Virus record (IMG/VR): IMGVR_UViG_3300047550_002673
Span: 1-25,161 of that record
DNA: 25,161 nt
DNA from: a virus
Strand: one strand, 5' to 3'
The notes under the pieces are model-generated. The model saw only the letters and a list, made by a program, of their open reading frames with translations. It was not told where the DNA came from and searched no databases. The translations under genes and the position numbers were made by a program. Positions 11,652-21,069 of this stretch are shown here, piece after piece (position 1 is the first letter of the stretch; each line of letters begins with the position of its first letter).

Positions 11652-13571
11652 ATGGCAACCACACAACCAGTAAATTTACAACCTCGTCCAAGTGTAAAGC
11701 AGATAAATTATCTTGCTAAGACATTTGGCGACTTTAGGCAAAATCTTATAGAGTTTGCGAAAGCATACTATCCAAACACATATTCTGATTTCAATGAAAC
11801 ATCACCTGGTATGATGTTTATTGAAATGGCATCATATTTGGGTGATGTGTTGTCATTTTACATTGATAATTCTTTTAAAGAAAATTTGTTGGCTTATGCC
11901 GAACAACAAGAAAATGTAGTGACCATCGCACAGTTTCTTGGATACAAACCAAAGTTAACTTCTCCTGCATCGGTAGAAGCAAAATTATATCAATTGGTTC
12001 CTGCCACAATTCAAGATGGTGTGTATATACCAAATCCAAAATTCTTATTAAAGATTAAGGCGGGTAGTTCATTTTCCACCAGTGGATTAACGTCAGTATC
12101 ATTTAGATTAATTGAAGATGTAGATTTCACAAATATCACATCAGAAAACTATGTAATAAACACGTTTGCGGGTGGTAATCCACAAACCTTTATCGTATCA
12201 AAACCTGCAAAGTTGTTGGCAGCAGAAGAAAAAACTACCACATTTACTTTTGGAAGCCCAGAAAAGTTTACTTCAGTAGTTTTACCAGACGATAATATTA
12301 TTGGGGTCAAAGATGTTACCGATAGTAACGGAAATAAATGGTATGAAGTAGAATATCTAGCACAAGATTTGATAATGGATGATTTAGATGTTACTAGTAA
12401 CGTAGAAACAGGTCAATTACCAAGTTCAAAACTACGATTAAAAAAAGCATCAAGAAGATTTATTACACGAATTAACAGAGACTTAAAAACAGAAATGATG
12501 TTTGGTTCTGGTGTTGGTGATGATGCAGAATTAGGGTTGACGTTGGATTCTCGTCAAGTAGCAAATTCTCAATACGGAACAACTATCCAAAACGTACTTG
12601 GAAACGTTGCATTAAATAATGTAAATTACTTAAATAGTAATGCGTATGGATTAGCACCATCAAATATAACCCTTACTGTGACTTATTGGGTTGGTGGAGG
12701 AGTGGATAGTAATACTCCGTCAAATACTATCGTAAATGTAAATAATTTAATTGTTCAAAATGATACTACACAATATACAACAACGGAAGCACAAGTATTT
12801 GCAGCAGCAATACAAAGCGTAACAGTTAATAATGAACTTCCGGCAACTGGTGGTGGTGATGGTGAATCAATTGATGAAATTCGTCAAAACGCATTAGGAT
12901 TTTTTAATGCACAAAACCGTGTAGTAACTACCGAAGATTATGTAACACGAACATATGCATTACCATCAAAGTATGGTAGAATTTCTAAAGCGTATGCAAT
13001 TCGTGATGAACAAATTAATCAAATTCAAGTATTAAATGATACCACGTATGTTAATAATCCAGTCAAACCTAATGTTATCAACTTATATACGCTTGGGTAT
13101 GATTCCAACGGAAAACTTTCAACGTTAAATACTATTGTAAAGGATAATTTGGCTAGATACCTAGAACAATTTAGATTACTTACTGATGATGTTAATATTT
13201 TAGATGCGTTTATCATTAATATTGGAGTAAAATTTGATATTGTAGTGTTTAGAAATTATAACGTAAATGATGTATTAGCAAGAAGTATTGGCGTTGTACA
13301 AGAATTTTTCAACATCAATAAGTGGGATATCGGACAACCAATTATATTGTCCGATTTAACATACGAAATTGGTTCTGTTGATGGTGTCCAATCGGTAAAG
13401 AATGTAGAAATCTTCAACAAGTATCAATTTAAAGATGGAGCAAACTACCAAAATTATAGATACTCCATAGAGGATGCTACAATTGACGGAATCATCTACC
13501 CAAGTTTGGACCCGAGTGTGTTTGAATTGAAATATCCACAAACCGACATTATTGGGAATGCGACACAATGA
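11652..13571 (+). CDS. 6: Baseplate wedge subunit gp6 (639 aa)
   Basis: gp6 forms the inner ring of the baseplate and joins neighbouring wedges. The N-terminal region carries the family pattern NETSPGMMFIEMASYLGDVLSFYID, then LAYAEQQENVVTIAQFLGY (up to about residue 105). The middle is beta-rich, and the C-terminal part holds the J-like core with ESIDEIRQNALGFFNAQNRVVTTEDY (about 412-438), which in this family precedes the domain contacting neighbouring wedges. Length (639) is close to T4 gp6 (660). AGGAG (11641-11645) sets the ATG at 11652 rather than the out-of-frame ATG at 11648. The gene ends in an ATGA overlap with the next tail gene. No missing pieces were noticed. Confidence 0.93.
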   Translation: MATTQPVNLQPRPSVKQINYLAKTFGDFRQNLIEFAKAYYPNTYSDFNETSPGMMFIEMASYLGDVLSFYIDNSFKENLLAYAEQQENVVTIAQFLGYKPKLTSPASVEAKLYQLVPATIQDGVYIPNPKFLLKIKAGSSFSTSGLTSVSFRLIEDVDFTNITSENYVINTFAGGNPQTFIVSKPAKLLAAEEKTTTFTFGSPEKFTSVVLPDDNIIGVKDVTDSNGNKWYEVEYLAQDLIMDDLDVTSNVETGQLPSSKLRLKKASRRFITRINRDLKTEMMFGSGVGDDAELGLTLDSRQVANSQYGTTIQNVLGNVALNNVNYLNSNAYGLAPSNITLTVTYWVGGGVDSNTPSNTIVNVNNLIVQNDTTQYTTTEAQVFAAAIQSVTVNNELPATGGGDGESIDEIRQNALGFFNAQNRVVTTEDYVTRTYALPSKYGRISKAYAIRDEQINQIQVLNDTTYVNNPVKPNVINLYTLGYDSNGKLSTLNTIVKDNLARYLEQFRLLTDDVNILDAFIINIGVKFDIVVFRNYNVNDVLARSIGVVQEFFNINKWDIGQPIILSDLTYEIGSVDGVQSVKNVEIFNKYQFKDGANYQNYRYSIEDATIDGIIYPSLDPSVFELKYPQTDIIGNATQ

Positions 13572-14800
13572 AAAAACTACTAACGGCATCCAAAGACGCA
13601 ACTATATATCAAGCATTTCCTGATAGAAATGCTGGATTAGATGAAATTTTAGAAATTGGTAAAACACCAGATGTAAATTTTACTACGTCAAATTATAGTA
13701 ATAGTGCGGTACGAACATTTATATCGTTTGATTTACCAACAACGGCTAGTGTCTCTTCTAATGCGAATTATTATTTAAATTTACGTTTAGCAAACGCAGA
13801 ACGTGTACCACGAAATCAAAAAGTATTAGTGTATTCAGTGTCTCGGTCATGGGACGAAGGTAGTGGATATTTTTATCAGGACACAAAAAATGTACAAGAC
13901 GGTATTACGTGGAGACAATACGGAACTACAATTGGCTCATTTGAGTTTACAGGGAACGGTACGCAAACCGTATTTTCCGCTTCAGCAGGATATACAATTG
14001 TAGAAGCAATATCTGTAAGTGTAGGTGGAACACTATATAGTGGTTCTCAATACAGAACGTCTGGAAGTAATTTAATACTAGCAACACCTCCCGGACTCGT
14101 TACAGGGTCATTTACTGGTTCTCTTGGAATATTATGGACAGTAAATGGTGGAAACCTACTAACAGGTTCAACATCTGCAAGTGTAACATTAACAGAATAC
14201 CCATTACAAGACCTACGTATTGATGTGACAAACATCTTACGTCCTATCGTAAGTCAATCCTTACAAAGTACATTTAATGGATTTGTTGTACAATTCCCAA
14301 CAACAGACGAATTAAACATCATAAATGAAGGAAATATTAAAGTATTTTCTACACAAACGCACACGATACATCAACCAACGTTAGAAATTGGATGGGATAA
14401 TCAAACATTTAGTACTGGAAGTTTGCTACCTATACCTTCGTTGAATGTTAAAGTCGTTCCTAATAATTTAAGAGAAACATATACGGAAGGTGATATTTCA
14501 AAAGTTACATTAACTGTTCGTGATGAATATCCATTACGTTCATTTGATAGTACATTACGATACAAAAACAAGTATTATCTTCCAACGTCATCATATTATT
14601 CTGTGGTAGACACACAGAGTAACACTACAATTATTGATTTTGATGATGCAACTAAAATTAATACTGACCCAACTGGTTCGTATATAGTTCTTGACACGAC
14701 CCCATTATATAAGGGTAGATTTTATACGATAAAGTTTAAAGTAAATTCTGGAGAATACTCTCGCGTAATTAATAGTGATATGCTATTCAAGGTAATATAA
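13568..14800 (+). CDS. DNRLRE-like tail/baseplate protein with inserted fiber-type domain (410 aa)
   Basis: Residues 5-122 and 190-278 match the pattern of a DNRLRE / carbohydrate-binding-module-like beta sandwich: DATIYQAFPDRNAG, EILEIGK, RTFISFDLP, SRSWDEGSG, ITWRQ, then NGGNLLTGSTS, LRIDVTNILRPIV, NGFVVQFP and a late H-Q-P-T-L-E-I strand. Between them (about 123-190) sits a separate small beta domain, FTGNGTQTVFS...SVGGTLYSGSQYRTSG...ILATPPG, of the kind repeated in phage tail fiber proteins. The remaining 130 residues are another beta-rich domain. The protein is probably a baseplate-peripheral component that could contact sugars. It overlaps gp6 by ATGA, so it is expressed with the wedge proteins. 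T4 has no direct counterpart that I can name. Confidence 0.75.
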   Translation: MKKLLTASKDATIYQAFPDRNAGLDEILEIGKTPDVNFTTSNYSNSAVRTFISFDLPTTASVSSNANYYLNLRLANAERVPRNQKVLVYSVSRSWDEGSGYFYQDTKNVQDGITWRQYGTTIGSFEFTGNGTQTVFSASAGYTIVEAISVSVGGTLYSGSQYRTSGSNLILATPPGLVTGSFTGSLGILWTVNGGNLLTGSTSASVTLTEYPLQDLRIDVTNILRPIVSQSLQSTFNGFVVQFPTTDELNIINEGNIKVFSTQTHTIHQPTLEIGWDNQTFSTGSLLPIPSLNVKVVPNNLRETYTEGDISKVTLTVRDEYPLRSFDSTLRYKNKYYLPTSSYYSVVDTQSNTTIIDFDDATKINTDPTGSYIVLDTTPLYKGRFYTIKFKVNSGEYSRVINSDMLFKVI

Positions 14801-14801
14801 T

Positions 14802-15083
14802 ATGCCAGATATTAACATTCTTACAATTCCAAATCCAGATAGTGCAGACATTATAAGTAAAAATACAATAGACATTTCATTGACTTCTACGGACGTAAGT
14901 GCATCATATTATAGTTCATCAATTCAACAAAATTACGCGGGAAATGGATTGTCTGTGGTAACTCCACGGCCAGACTCTCCGATAGAACGGGGTAATATCT
15001 ATTTTACGCCACTTTATACGGAAAAATTGGATTATCAAGAATGGAAGTCTAGAGTCAACAAAAACTTTTTAGAGCTTAACTAA
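14802..15083 (+). CDS. Small tail protein, hypothetical (93 aa)
   Basis: Not recognised. It is Ser/Asn/Ile-rich, without Cys or membrane parts. It begins with alternating Ile/Asn/Pro and has a Tyr/Ser-rich patch (SYYSSSIQQNY, about residues 35-45), a Pro-rich stretch near 55-60, and a C-terminal helix with DYQEWKSRVNKNFLELN. That last element resembles the ends of small baseplate plugs or linkers. The start comes one base after the DNRLRE gene, and its stop (TAA) shares one base with the next ATG. Composition and placement fit a minor virion protein. Confidence 0.75.
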   Translation: MPDINILTIPNPDSADIISKNTIDISLTSTDVSASYYSSSIQQNYAGNGLSVVTPRPDSPIERGNIYFTPLYTEKLDYQEWKSRVNKNFLELN

Positions 15084-15946
15084 TGCCAAATCAGCAAAAT
15101 TTTAAACAAGATATTGCAAAAGGATTTGATAACTATTCAAAATTCACAGTATCTCGGGTTTTCACCACCACAAATGACACATTGTTACAGGCGGAAGTTC
15201 CGGCGGACTTTCCTAACTCCGCTCTTGCTAATAATGTTGAAATTAATTTATATAGTTTAGCAGACAATTCGTTAATATACTCAGATTTTATATCTAATAG
15301 TATCACTGGTGCAATATCTACACAACGTATCCAGTATAGTGATAACACATATCGAACGTTTCTATACCTAGACTTCTCAAAACTCACAGATTTATTTATT
15401 CCATCCGGACAATATTCTGTATCCTTGAATTTCTTATCTGATGAACTGGGGTCGTTTGACGATAGAACGCTCAAAATAACTAAAATTTCAAATTCACGTA
15501 AGGAAGTTGAACTGGAAGTATCAGATACTACTAAATTAAAAATGTTCGCATTACCTGCACTAAATACTACATGGGTAGGTGATGCCGTAAAACAAGTATT
15601 TAACCAACCCAACAGTAATCAAAATATTCCAACGATACCGAATAACTTAACTACTTCGTCAATAAATAATCAACTATCGTCAAGTATAGTAAGTAGTATC
15701 AACAAATATAATTTTGATGAAGGGACAGCAAATATTTATGCCATATCACAAAATATATTAAATACTGCATACGTAAAGGTAAACGAACGAATTAACCAGT
15801 TGAATTCAAGTAGTAGAATGAGATTTACAAACGAAGAATTAAATACAATAATTACTACGGAAGTAAGTGCATCATACGTGAAATATATTAATGATAATGC
15901 ATTACAAGTTAGTCAATTACCTTATGCTCTGTCCACAGGAGAATAA
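15083..15946 (+). CDS. Tail/baseplate structural protein, hypothetical (287 aa)
   Basis: Not recognised by family. The first half (about 1-155) is beta-rich and resembles an Ig-like or baseplate-decorating domain, with NVEINLYSLADNSLIYSDFI and GQYSVSLNFLSDELG strands. The second half (about 170-287) is Ser/Asn-rich and turns helical, containing SSSIVSSINKYNF and repeated Asn/Ile/Ser runs, ending in a helix with EVSASYVKYINDNALQVSQLP. The start overlaps the upstream stop by one base. No Cys occurs. Together with its neighbours it forms an unbroken run of virion-type, Ser/Thr/Asn-rich genes between gp6 and the 1471-residue protein. Confidence 0.75.
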   Translation: MPNQQNFKQDIAKGFDNYSKFTVSRVFTTTNDTLLQAEVPADFPNSALANNVEINLYSLADNSLIYSDFISNSITGAISTQRIQYSDNTYRTFLYLDFSKLTDLFIPSGQYSVSLNFLSDELGSFDDRTLKITKISNSRKEVELEVSDTTKLKMFALPALNTTWVGDAVKQVFNQPNSNQNIPTIPNNLTTSSINNQLSSSIVSSINKYNFDEGTANIYAISQNILNTAYVKVNERINQLNSSSRMRFTNEELNTIITTEVSASYVKYINDNALQVSQLPYALSTGE

Positions 15947-15949
15947 TTT

Positions 15950-16576
15950 ATGCAAATATTTCCTACTGATGTAGCAAGAGCATTCACAGTACAATCTGGT
16001 TCTACTAATTTATCTACAACTCCATTAACTGTAGATTATATAAAATATAATGAAGTATTTAAGGATGTTCCGTTAACCCTAGGAAATACATCAGATGTAT
16101 TTTATATAAAAATGTATCCGATAGTATCTACTACTACAATAAATGTATTTCCACAAAGTAGCTCCCAGACAATTACACAAGCAACGCCACTCATAATTCC
16201 GCCAACATCATCAAAGCAGGTGTTTGTTAGAGTAACAGAAGATTTAAATAATTTACCAGACCAAACAATTCCAGGAACAATTAAATTTTTCTTATCGGCA
16301 ATGGTACCATCTGGTTCGACGCTAATAGGACCATCACAGGAAACAGATTCGTCAAAGTTTCCAAATGGTTCCTTGTGTTCTCAAAATAGTGAATGTCAAT
16401 CGGGACATTGCGACAACCCAGAAAATAAACTTGATGCGGGAATATGTAAAGACCCACCACCTGGGCAAACAACAACAGATGAAAAGGTGCCTGATAAACC
16501 TCAATCACCAACTAATCCATCTCCTTTACCGGGAACCGACGATGGTTCTGGTTCCACAAGACAACCTTTGACTTAA
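15950..16576 (+). CDS. Tail-associated protein with four-Cys module and Pro-rich tail (208 aa)
   Basis: Residues 1-125 are beta-rich, Ser/Thr/Pro-rich and resemble an Ig-like or decorating domain (VFYIKMYPI, KQVFVRVTEDL, IKFFLSAMVP). Then comes a compact Cys module, C143-x5-C149-x4-C154-x11-C166, in the form LCSQNSECQSGHCDN...AGICKDP. This spacing is like the EB/Dickkopf-type disulfide modules seen in secreted bacterial and eukaryotic proteins. It is followed by a low-complexity tail rich in Pro, Thr, Asp and Gly (167-208). GGAG just before the start supports the ATG. The neighbouring structural proteins have few Cys, so four in 24 residues stand out. The domain may fold only outside the cell or bind metal. 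A host-recognition or tail-tip role is possible. Confidence 0.78.
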   Translation: MQIFPTDVARAFTVQSGSTNLSTTPLTVDYIKYNEVFKDVPLTLGNTSDVFYIKMYPIVSTTTINVFPQSSSQTITQATPLIIPPTSSKQVFVRVTEDLNNLPDQTIPGTIKFFLSAMVPSGSTLIGPSQETDSSKFPNGSLCSQNSECQSGHCDNPENKLDAGICKDPPPGQTTTDEKVPDKPQSPTNPSPLPGTDDGSGSTRQPLT

Positions 16577-16586
16577 GAGATACTAG

Positions 16587-19500
16587 ATGAGTAATAAGAT
16601 ACGTGTCACTTGGCAAAACCCAGACTTTTTAGAAAAAACATATAACAAAGGTAAAGACGGATTAGGTGACAGTTATACACCTGACCAATATCAAATCGTT
16701 TTCACCACAGAAGAATTGAACCGATTACTAACAGAATTTAATGTTACTATTTCACAATGGAGTGGGTTGGATAGTAATGGTATTTCTGAATATTTTCGTG
16801 AATCTGGAGAAAGTTTAAGTGGTGCGATGGTTCGTGAATTAAAACGTAGATTAAATAGAATTTTATTTTACGATAAACTTACAAATGTTTATACATACTT
16901 TCCATTTAGTGATAAGAACGCAACATCACAATCTAAAACCAATGTGATGAAGTATATGTTAGATATCCTACAATCATATCGGGATATCACGCAACGTATT
17001 TTAAATAAAGAATCTGGGTTAGCGGAAGACGCGGAATACTCCCCACCATCGGACGCAGAACGTTTAAATTTGATTGATGTATCGGGTACGGAAACCACAA
17101 ATCAAATTAATATAAATCTAAAAATAAGCAAGTTACAGATTCCATTACTTGATTCACTTATTTCTGCGACAACTAATTTACTGACGCAGAAATCTGTAGC
17201 ATTTTTTGACGAGTCAAGAGAATATAAAACTATATTAAATCTTGGAAATGATAGACAATTCCTTGCACAAGCATGGAGAGTGTCACCAACAAAACCAAAT
17301 GCAATTCAAGTAAAGTTATTTAGTCCATTAAGTAATGAAATTCAATTATATGACTTTGCCTTTGTCAGTAGAGAATTAGCAAAGTCAGTAATTGATATTG
17401 TAGAATTTGCTCTTGGCCCACAAGTAGATAATACACCATACTTACGTCCACGAAATATCGACTTAAGAAAACATATTCCTAATAAAAAGAAAGTTACAAA
17501 CGTAACATTAAATTCACTGGGAATGGGAACGGGGTCATCGGGTACAATTGTCAACAGTACCGTATCATATGATGATGTGGCATTCCGTAGATGGTTTACT
17601 AGTGATTTTAAATCCTCAGAACTAAACATAGAATTTACGGATTACAGTAAATTTGTAACATTTGGTTCTGCATATAATAGATTAAACGCATTTTCACAAA
17701 AACTATTAAAGATAGAACAACTTACGGTTGAAGCTACTGCAAGTGTATCAAGTAGTACTGTGGGCGCATCCTTGAAGGCATTAGAAAAAGAAAATATTAT
17801 TAGAAACTTTGACCCATACGAGCAGTTCCTTTATTTTGCCACGGAATCAACAGCATACTCTTCATCGGCATTTTATGTAGAAGGAGAAGTAGAATATAAT
17901 CCAACTGGTTCATGGCCAAAGATGATTGATGGTACACTATATTCTCCAACAAGTTCTATTACCGCATCGTGGTTACCGACGCAGTTGGCAATAGCACAAC
18001 GATATGATGATAATAATCCAAATTACTTAACTAAACATTTACCACAACATATTCAGGACGATACAAACTCTACCGATTTCTTAACATTGATATCGATGTT
18101 TGGTCACATGGTTGATAATGTCAAAGTTTATATCGACCAATTTTCAAATATTTATTCGACAAGTCCAAACCCATACGAAGAATTAACGATGGACCAAGTG
18201 TATGAAGTTGCACAATCATTTGGTTTACAACTTCCTAATGCATACTCATTAGAAAATTTACAAACATTTATCTCATCAATTTCGGGAGAAAGTGGTTCTC
18301 GTTCATTAGTTGCGGAAACATGGAAACGATTCCTTCATAGTTCCGTATACCTATCAAAAACAAAGGGGTCACGTACCTCATTTGATGCATTGTTGAATAC
18401 GTATGGATTGAATTCACCAATTTTACAAATCAAGGAAACAACATATCCCACGACTGGTAATTACATTAAGTCAGATGAATTAACTTATGGATTATCATTT
18501 ACTGGTAGTTCTGCTAACTTGATTAAGGTTCCATTTGTATCGTCATCAATTACCGCATCTACAGTACAGTTTAGATTTATTCCCGAGTTACGTCAAAGTA
18601 GTTCAATTGTAACTGGTGATTTAAAATGGGCAATCGACGTAGTTCCTCACCCATCCGCATCAGATGTATTATATCTTGATACGGGGTCAACTGGTGCATT
18701 ACGAATTATTAACGGTATCAATAAAGTAAATTATGGAAAAATTCAAGTAGTTAGTGGGTCCAATAGAACCGTAATTGCTACAAGTAGTTACTTCCCACTG
18801 TTCAGTGATGACTATACTAGTATTATGTTACGTAGTCAATCTGGAGACTTGACGATTTTACAAACCGATGGTGACCAAATATTGTATCAAGAATCAATGT
18901 CGGTCAACTTATCATCGTTGTGGAACTCTACACAATTTATTTATGTCGGTGGTAGTGGGTCTATTCGACTCAATAAATTTGATGGTATAGTTGATGAAGT
19001 TCGTGTGTGGGGAGAAAACATATCCGCAGACGATTTCGTATCACAGACATATGACCCTGGGTCATATTATGGTACGGATTATACATCTTCATATGCAAAT
19101 CTTTATGCACACATTGCGTTCAGTCAACCATTATCATCAATTACACAATCCGTAGTAAACGAAAGTCCATACCAAAATCTTTCAATTGTTGCAACGTTCC
19201 CCGCAACAGGTTTTACAACCGCATCATTTGCACGACTAGCACGACCAGTAAAGCAGTTTACTCCAGTTGTGGGTTCTACGATTTATACTAATAAGAAAGT
19301 TGTTGTTGCATCACCACCATCATTTGACTTCAGATTTGTGGACGAAAATGGGACAAGGACTCTTAAGAAAGACGTAAGTATTAAATCAGTTGAAGAAAAG
19401 ATTTATACCAGTGGACAAAATGTCGTATCTGTTGCAGTGTCACCCACCGATTTTACCAATCAAACGATTCTTCGTTCAATGGGTGTTATCGATGTTAATA

Positions 19501-21002
19501 ATACAATCGGTACTCCACGTAACATAGAAGCATTAAATTATAGTAACCTTACACAATTAGAACGTTATTTCAAACAATATTATAATAAAACAGTAAATCC
19601 AAACGAATATACTAGATTCTTTAAAGACTTGGTACAATCTCCAAGTGAAATGGCAGAAGAGATGGTACCTGCTCGTGCGAAGTTATTAAATGGTATCGTA
19701 ATTGAATCACCAATCCTTCATAGAAATAAAACCTTTTTGATGAAGACGATTAAGGTAGATGGTACAAATACAAAAGAATTGGATTTGTATCGGTTGGGGT
19801 CGGGGTCAGAAGATGTAGGCGCGTATCCGTTCACATCATCAATTAATACAAGAACATATAGTACATTTGAAGCAGATACATTATTAGTATCTGGGACGTT
19901 GGATACTAAACTTGAAATTTATGCAGTAAGTAGTAGTAAAAAAGCGTCACTCCCATCGACAAGACAAGTTATACAATATGTTGGTGTATCATTAGTATCA
20001 TCATCTTTACAAGATGAAAATAGTTCATTCTTGTACGTTGAGGCAGACTCAATTAGTGGAGCACCGACAGAAGAACCAACTTCTCCATATCCACGTAATC
20101 CATACTTCGGTATTCCGGGTAGTTCATCGGTAGCGTCAAGACTTCCAAGTGAAGATGGTACATTAACCCCAATTTATGATATTCCACCACGGTCTGATTT
20201 TAGTGATGTGGGTACAACAACCTATTTCCATAAATCAAATGGTAAGTATTCGTATGACATATATACGTCATATAAAAAAGAATATTTGGTCAAATTAGAT
20301 ACTCAAACTGATTCGCCACTTGATAGATTGTACGCACCGATTACATTACTAGATAAGAATTCGTTGTTGACATCTCCTGGTAGAGATACGGGTACAATCG
20401 TGTCCACAACGTACAGTTCTGGGTCATATTCCTCAGGTATTATCAAAGTTGCAAATATATTTACTATCTTAGGTATAGAAGGTGCTACTGGATTACGACT
20501 CAGATTATACCGAGACGAAGGTAGTAGAGCCACCGACGTAACTCGTAGTTTTTCAACTGCACCATCGTTGAATAGTGGAGTACTATTTGATGCTGTATTG
20601 GACGGTAACCCAGATGTATTTCCGTATACTTTAGTTCAAACTAACAACTCAGATATTTATTACAGTATAGACAACACAACATCATCGACTATTGTATCGG
20701 AAATTAATATTTATTATTTCGCATATGAACCTGCAAATCTAATTCCTACGGGATATCTCCCAAGACATTATAAGTTCAGTAGAGAAAACAATACGGCCTT
20801 AAAAAGAAGAAATTACTTAGGGACAAAAGGTACCGACTCGGATGTACCGGCAGGATGTCCGTGGAGTCCCTGCCCACCATTTAAGGTTGCACCGTCAGGG
20901 GAATATACGATAGTTGTCAACCAAGCGGCATCTAATGCACGACTACCAGAGACAAATAATATTACATTTGGTGGGGGCGGAACGTTGGATGTCAAACAAT
21001 AA
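16587..21002 (+). CDS. Large baseplate protein with LamG-like domain (1471 aa), possible gp7 counterpart
   Basis: This is the largest gene in the window. An N-terminal helical part (1-150) has FRESGESLSGAMVRELKRRLNRILFYDK. At about 480-610 there is a segment like tail protein I of P2 and wedge proteins: LPQHIQDD, then MFGHMVDNVKVYIDQF, and YLSKTKGSRTSFDALLNTYG leading to IKE. From about 635 to 850 a concanavalin/LamG-like sandwich is seen, ending with RLNKFDGIVDEVRVWGENIS. The rest is beta-rich, with a Gly/Pro-rich C-terminus carrying a GCPWSPCPP cluster. Position after gp6 and the wedge-like motif suggest the gp7 role (T4 gp7 is 1032 residues), but that is inference. LamG-type domains commonly bind sugars, so it may also touch the host surface. 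Confidence 0.8.
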   Translation: MSNKIRVTWQNPDFLEKTYNKGKDGLGDSYTPDQYQIVFTTEELNRLLTEFNVTISQWSGLDSNGISEYFRESGESLSGAMVRELKRRLNRILFYDKLTNVYTYFPFSDKNATSQSKTNVMKYMLDILQSYRDITQRILNKESGLAEDAEYSPPSDAERLNLIDVSGTETTNQININLKISKLQIPLLDSLISATTNLLTQKSVAFFDESREYKTILNLGNDRQFLAQAWRVSPTKPNAIQVKLFSPLSNEIQLYDFAFVSRELAKSVIDIVEFALGPQVDNTPYLRPRNIDLRKHIPNKKKVTNVTLNSLGMGTGSSGTIVNSTVSYDDVAFRRWFTSDFKSSELNIEFTDYSKFVTFGSAYNRLNAFSQKLLKIEQLTVEATASVSSSTVGASLKALEKENIIRNFDPYEQFLYFATESTAYSSSAFYVEGEVEYNPTGSWPKMIDGTLYSPTSSITASWLPTQLAIAQRYDDNNPNYLTKHLPQHIQDDTNSTDFLTLISMFGHMVDNVKVYIDQFSNIYSTSPNPYEELTMDQVYEVAQSFGLQLPNAYSLENLQTFISSISGESGSRSLVAETWKRFLHSSVYLSKTKGSRTSFDALLNTYGLNSPILQIKETTYPTTGNYIKSDELTYGLSFTGSSANLIKVPFVSSSITASTVQFRFIPELRQSSSIVTGDLKWAIDVVPHPSASDVLYLDTGSTGALRIINGINKVNYGKIQVVSGSNRTVIATSSYFPLFSDDYTSIMLRSQSGDLTILQTDGDQILYQESMSVNLSSLWNSTQFIYVGGSGSIRLNKFDGIVDEVRVWGENISADDFVSQTYDPGSYYGTDYTSSYANLYAHIAFSQPLSSITQSVVNESPYQNLSIVATFPATGFTTASFARLARPVKQFTPVVGSTIYTNKKVVVASPPSFDFRFVDENGTRTLKKDVSIKSVEEKIYTSGQNVVSVAVSPTDFTNQTILRSMGVIDVNNTIGTPRNIEALNYSNLTQLERYFKQYYNKTVNPNEYTRFFKDLVQSPSEMAEEMVPARAKLLNGIVIESPILHRNKTFLMKTIKVDGTNTKELDLYRLGSGSEDVGAYPFTSSINTRTYSTFEADTLLVSGTLDTKLEIYAVSSSKKASLPSTRQVIQYVGVSLVSSSLQDENSSFLYVEADSISGAPTEEPTSPYPRNPYFGIPGSSSVASRLPSEDGTLTPIYDIPPRSDFSDVGTTTYFHKSNGKYSYDIYTSYKKEYLVKLDTQTDSPLDRLYAPITLLDKNSLLTSPGRDTGTIVSTTYSSGSYSSGIIKVANIFTILGIEGATGLRLRLYRDEGSRATDVTRSFSTAPSLNSGVLFDAVLDGNPDVFPYTLVQTNNSDIYYSIDNTTSSTIVSEINIYYFAYEPANLIPTGYLPRHYKFSRENNTALKRRNYLGTKGTDSDVPAGCPWSPCPPFKVAPSGEYTIVVNQAASNARLPETNNITFGGGGTLDVKQ

Positions 21003-21069
21003 TCTAATTTAAACTTAAATACTTTATACTTATAGTAGTAGAAGTACTTCACTCAGGAGATACAGAAAT

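Noticed and set aside
16365-16571. Overlapping + strand open frames at 16365-16571, 22261-22530 and 23886-24083
   Set aside because: They lie wholly within well-supported genes, lack ribosome binding sites, and have the composition expected of out-of-frame reading.
21041-21050. 10-bp palindrome GAAGTACTTC before the gene at 21070
   Set aside because: Too short and isolated to call an operator or terminator; no promoter boxes nearby.
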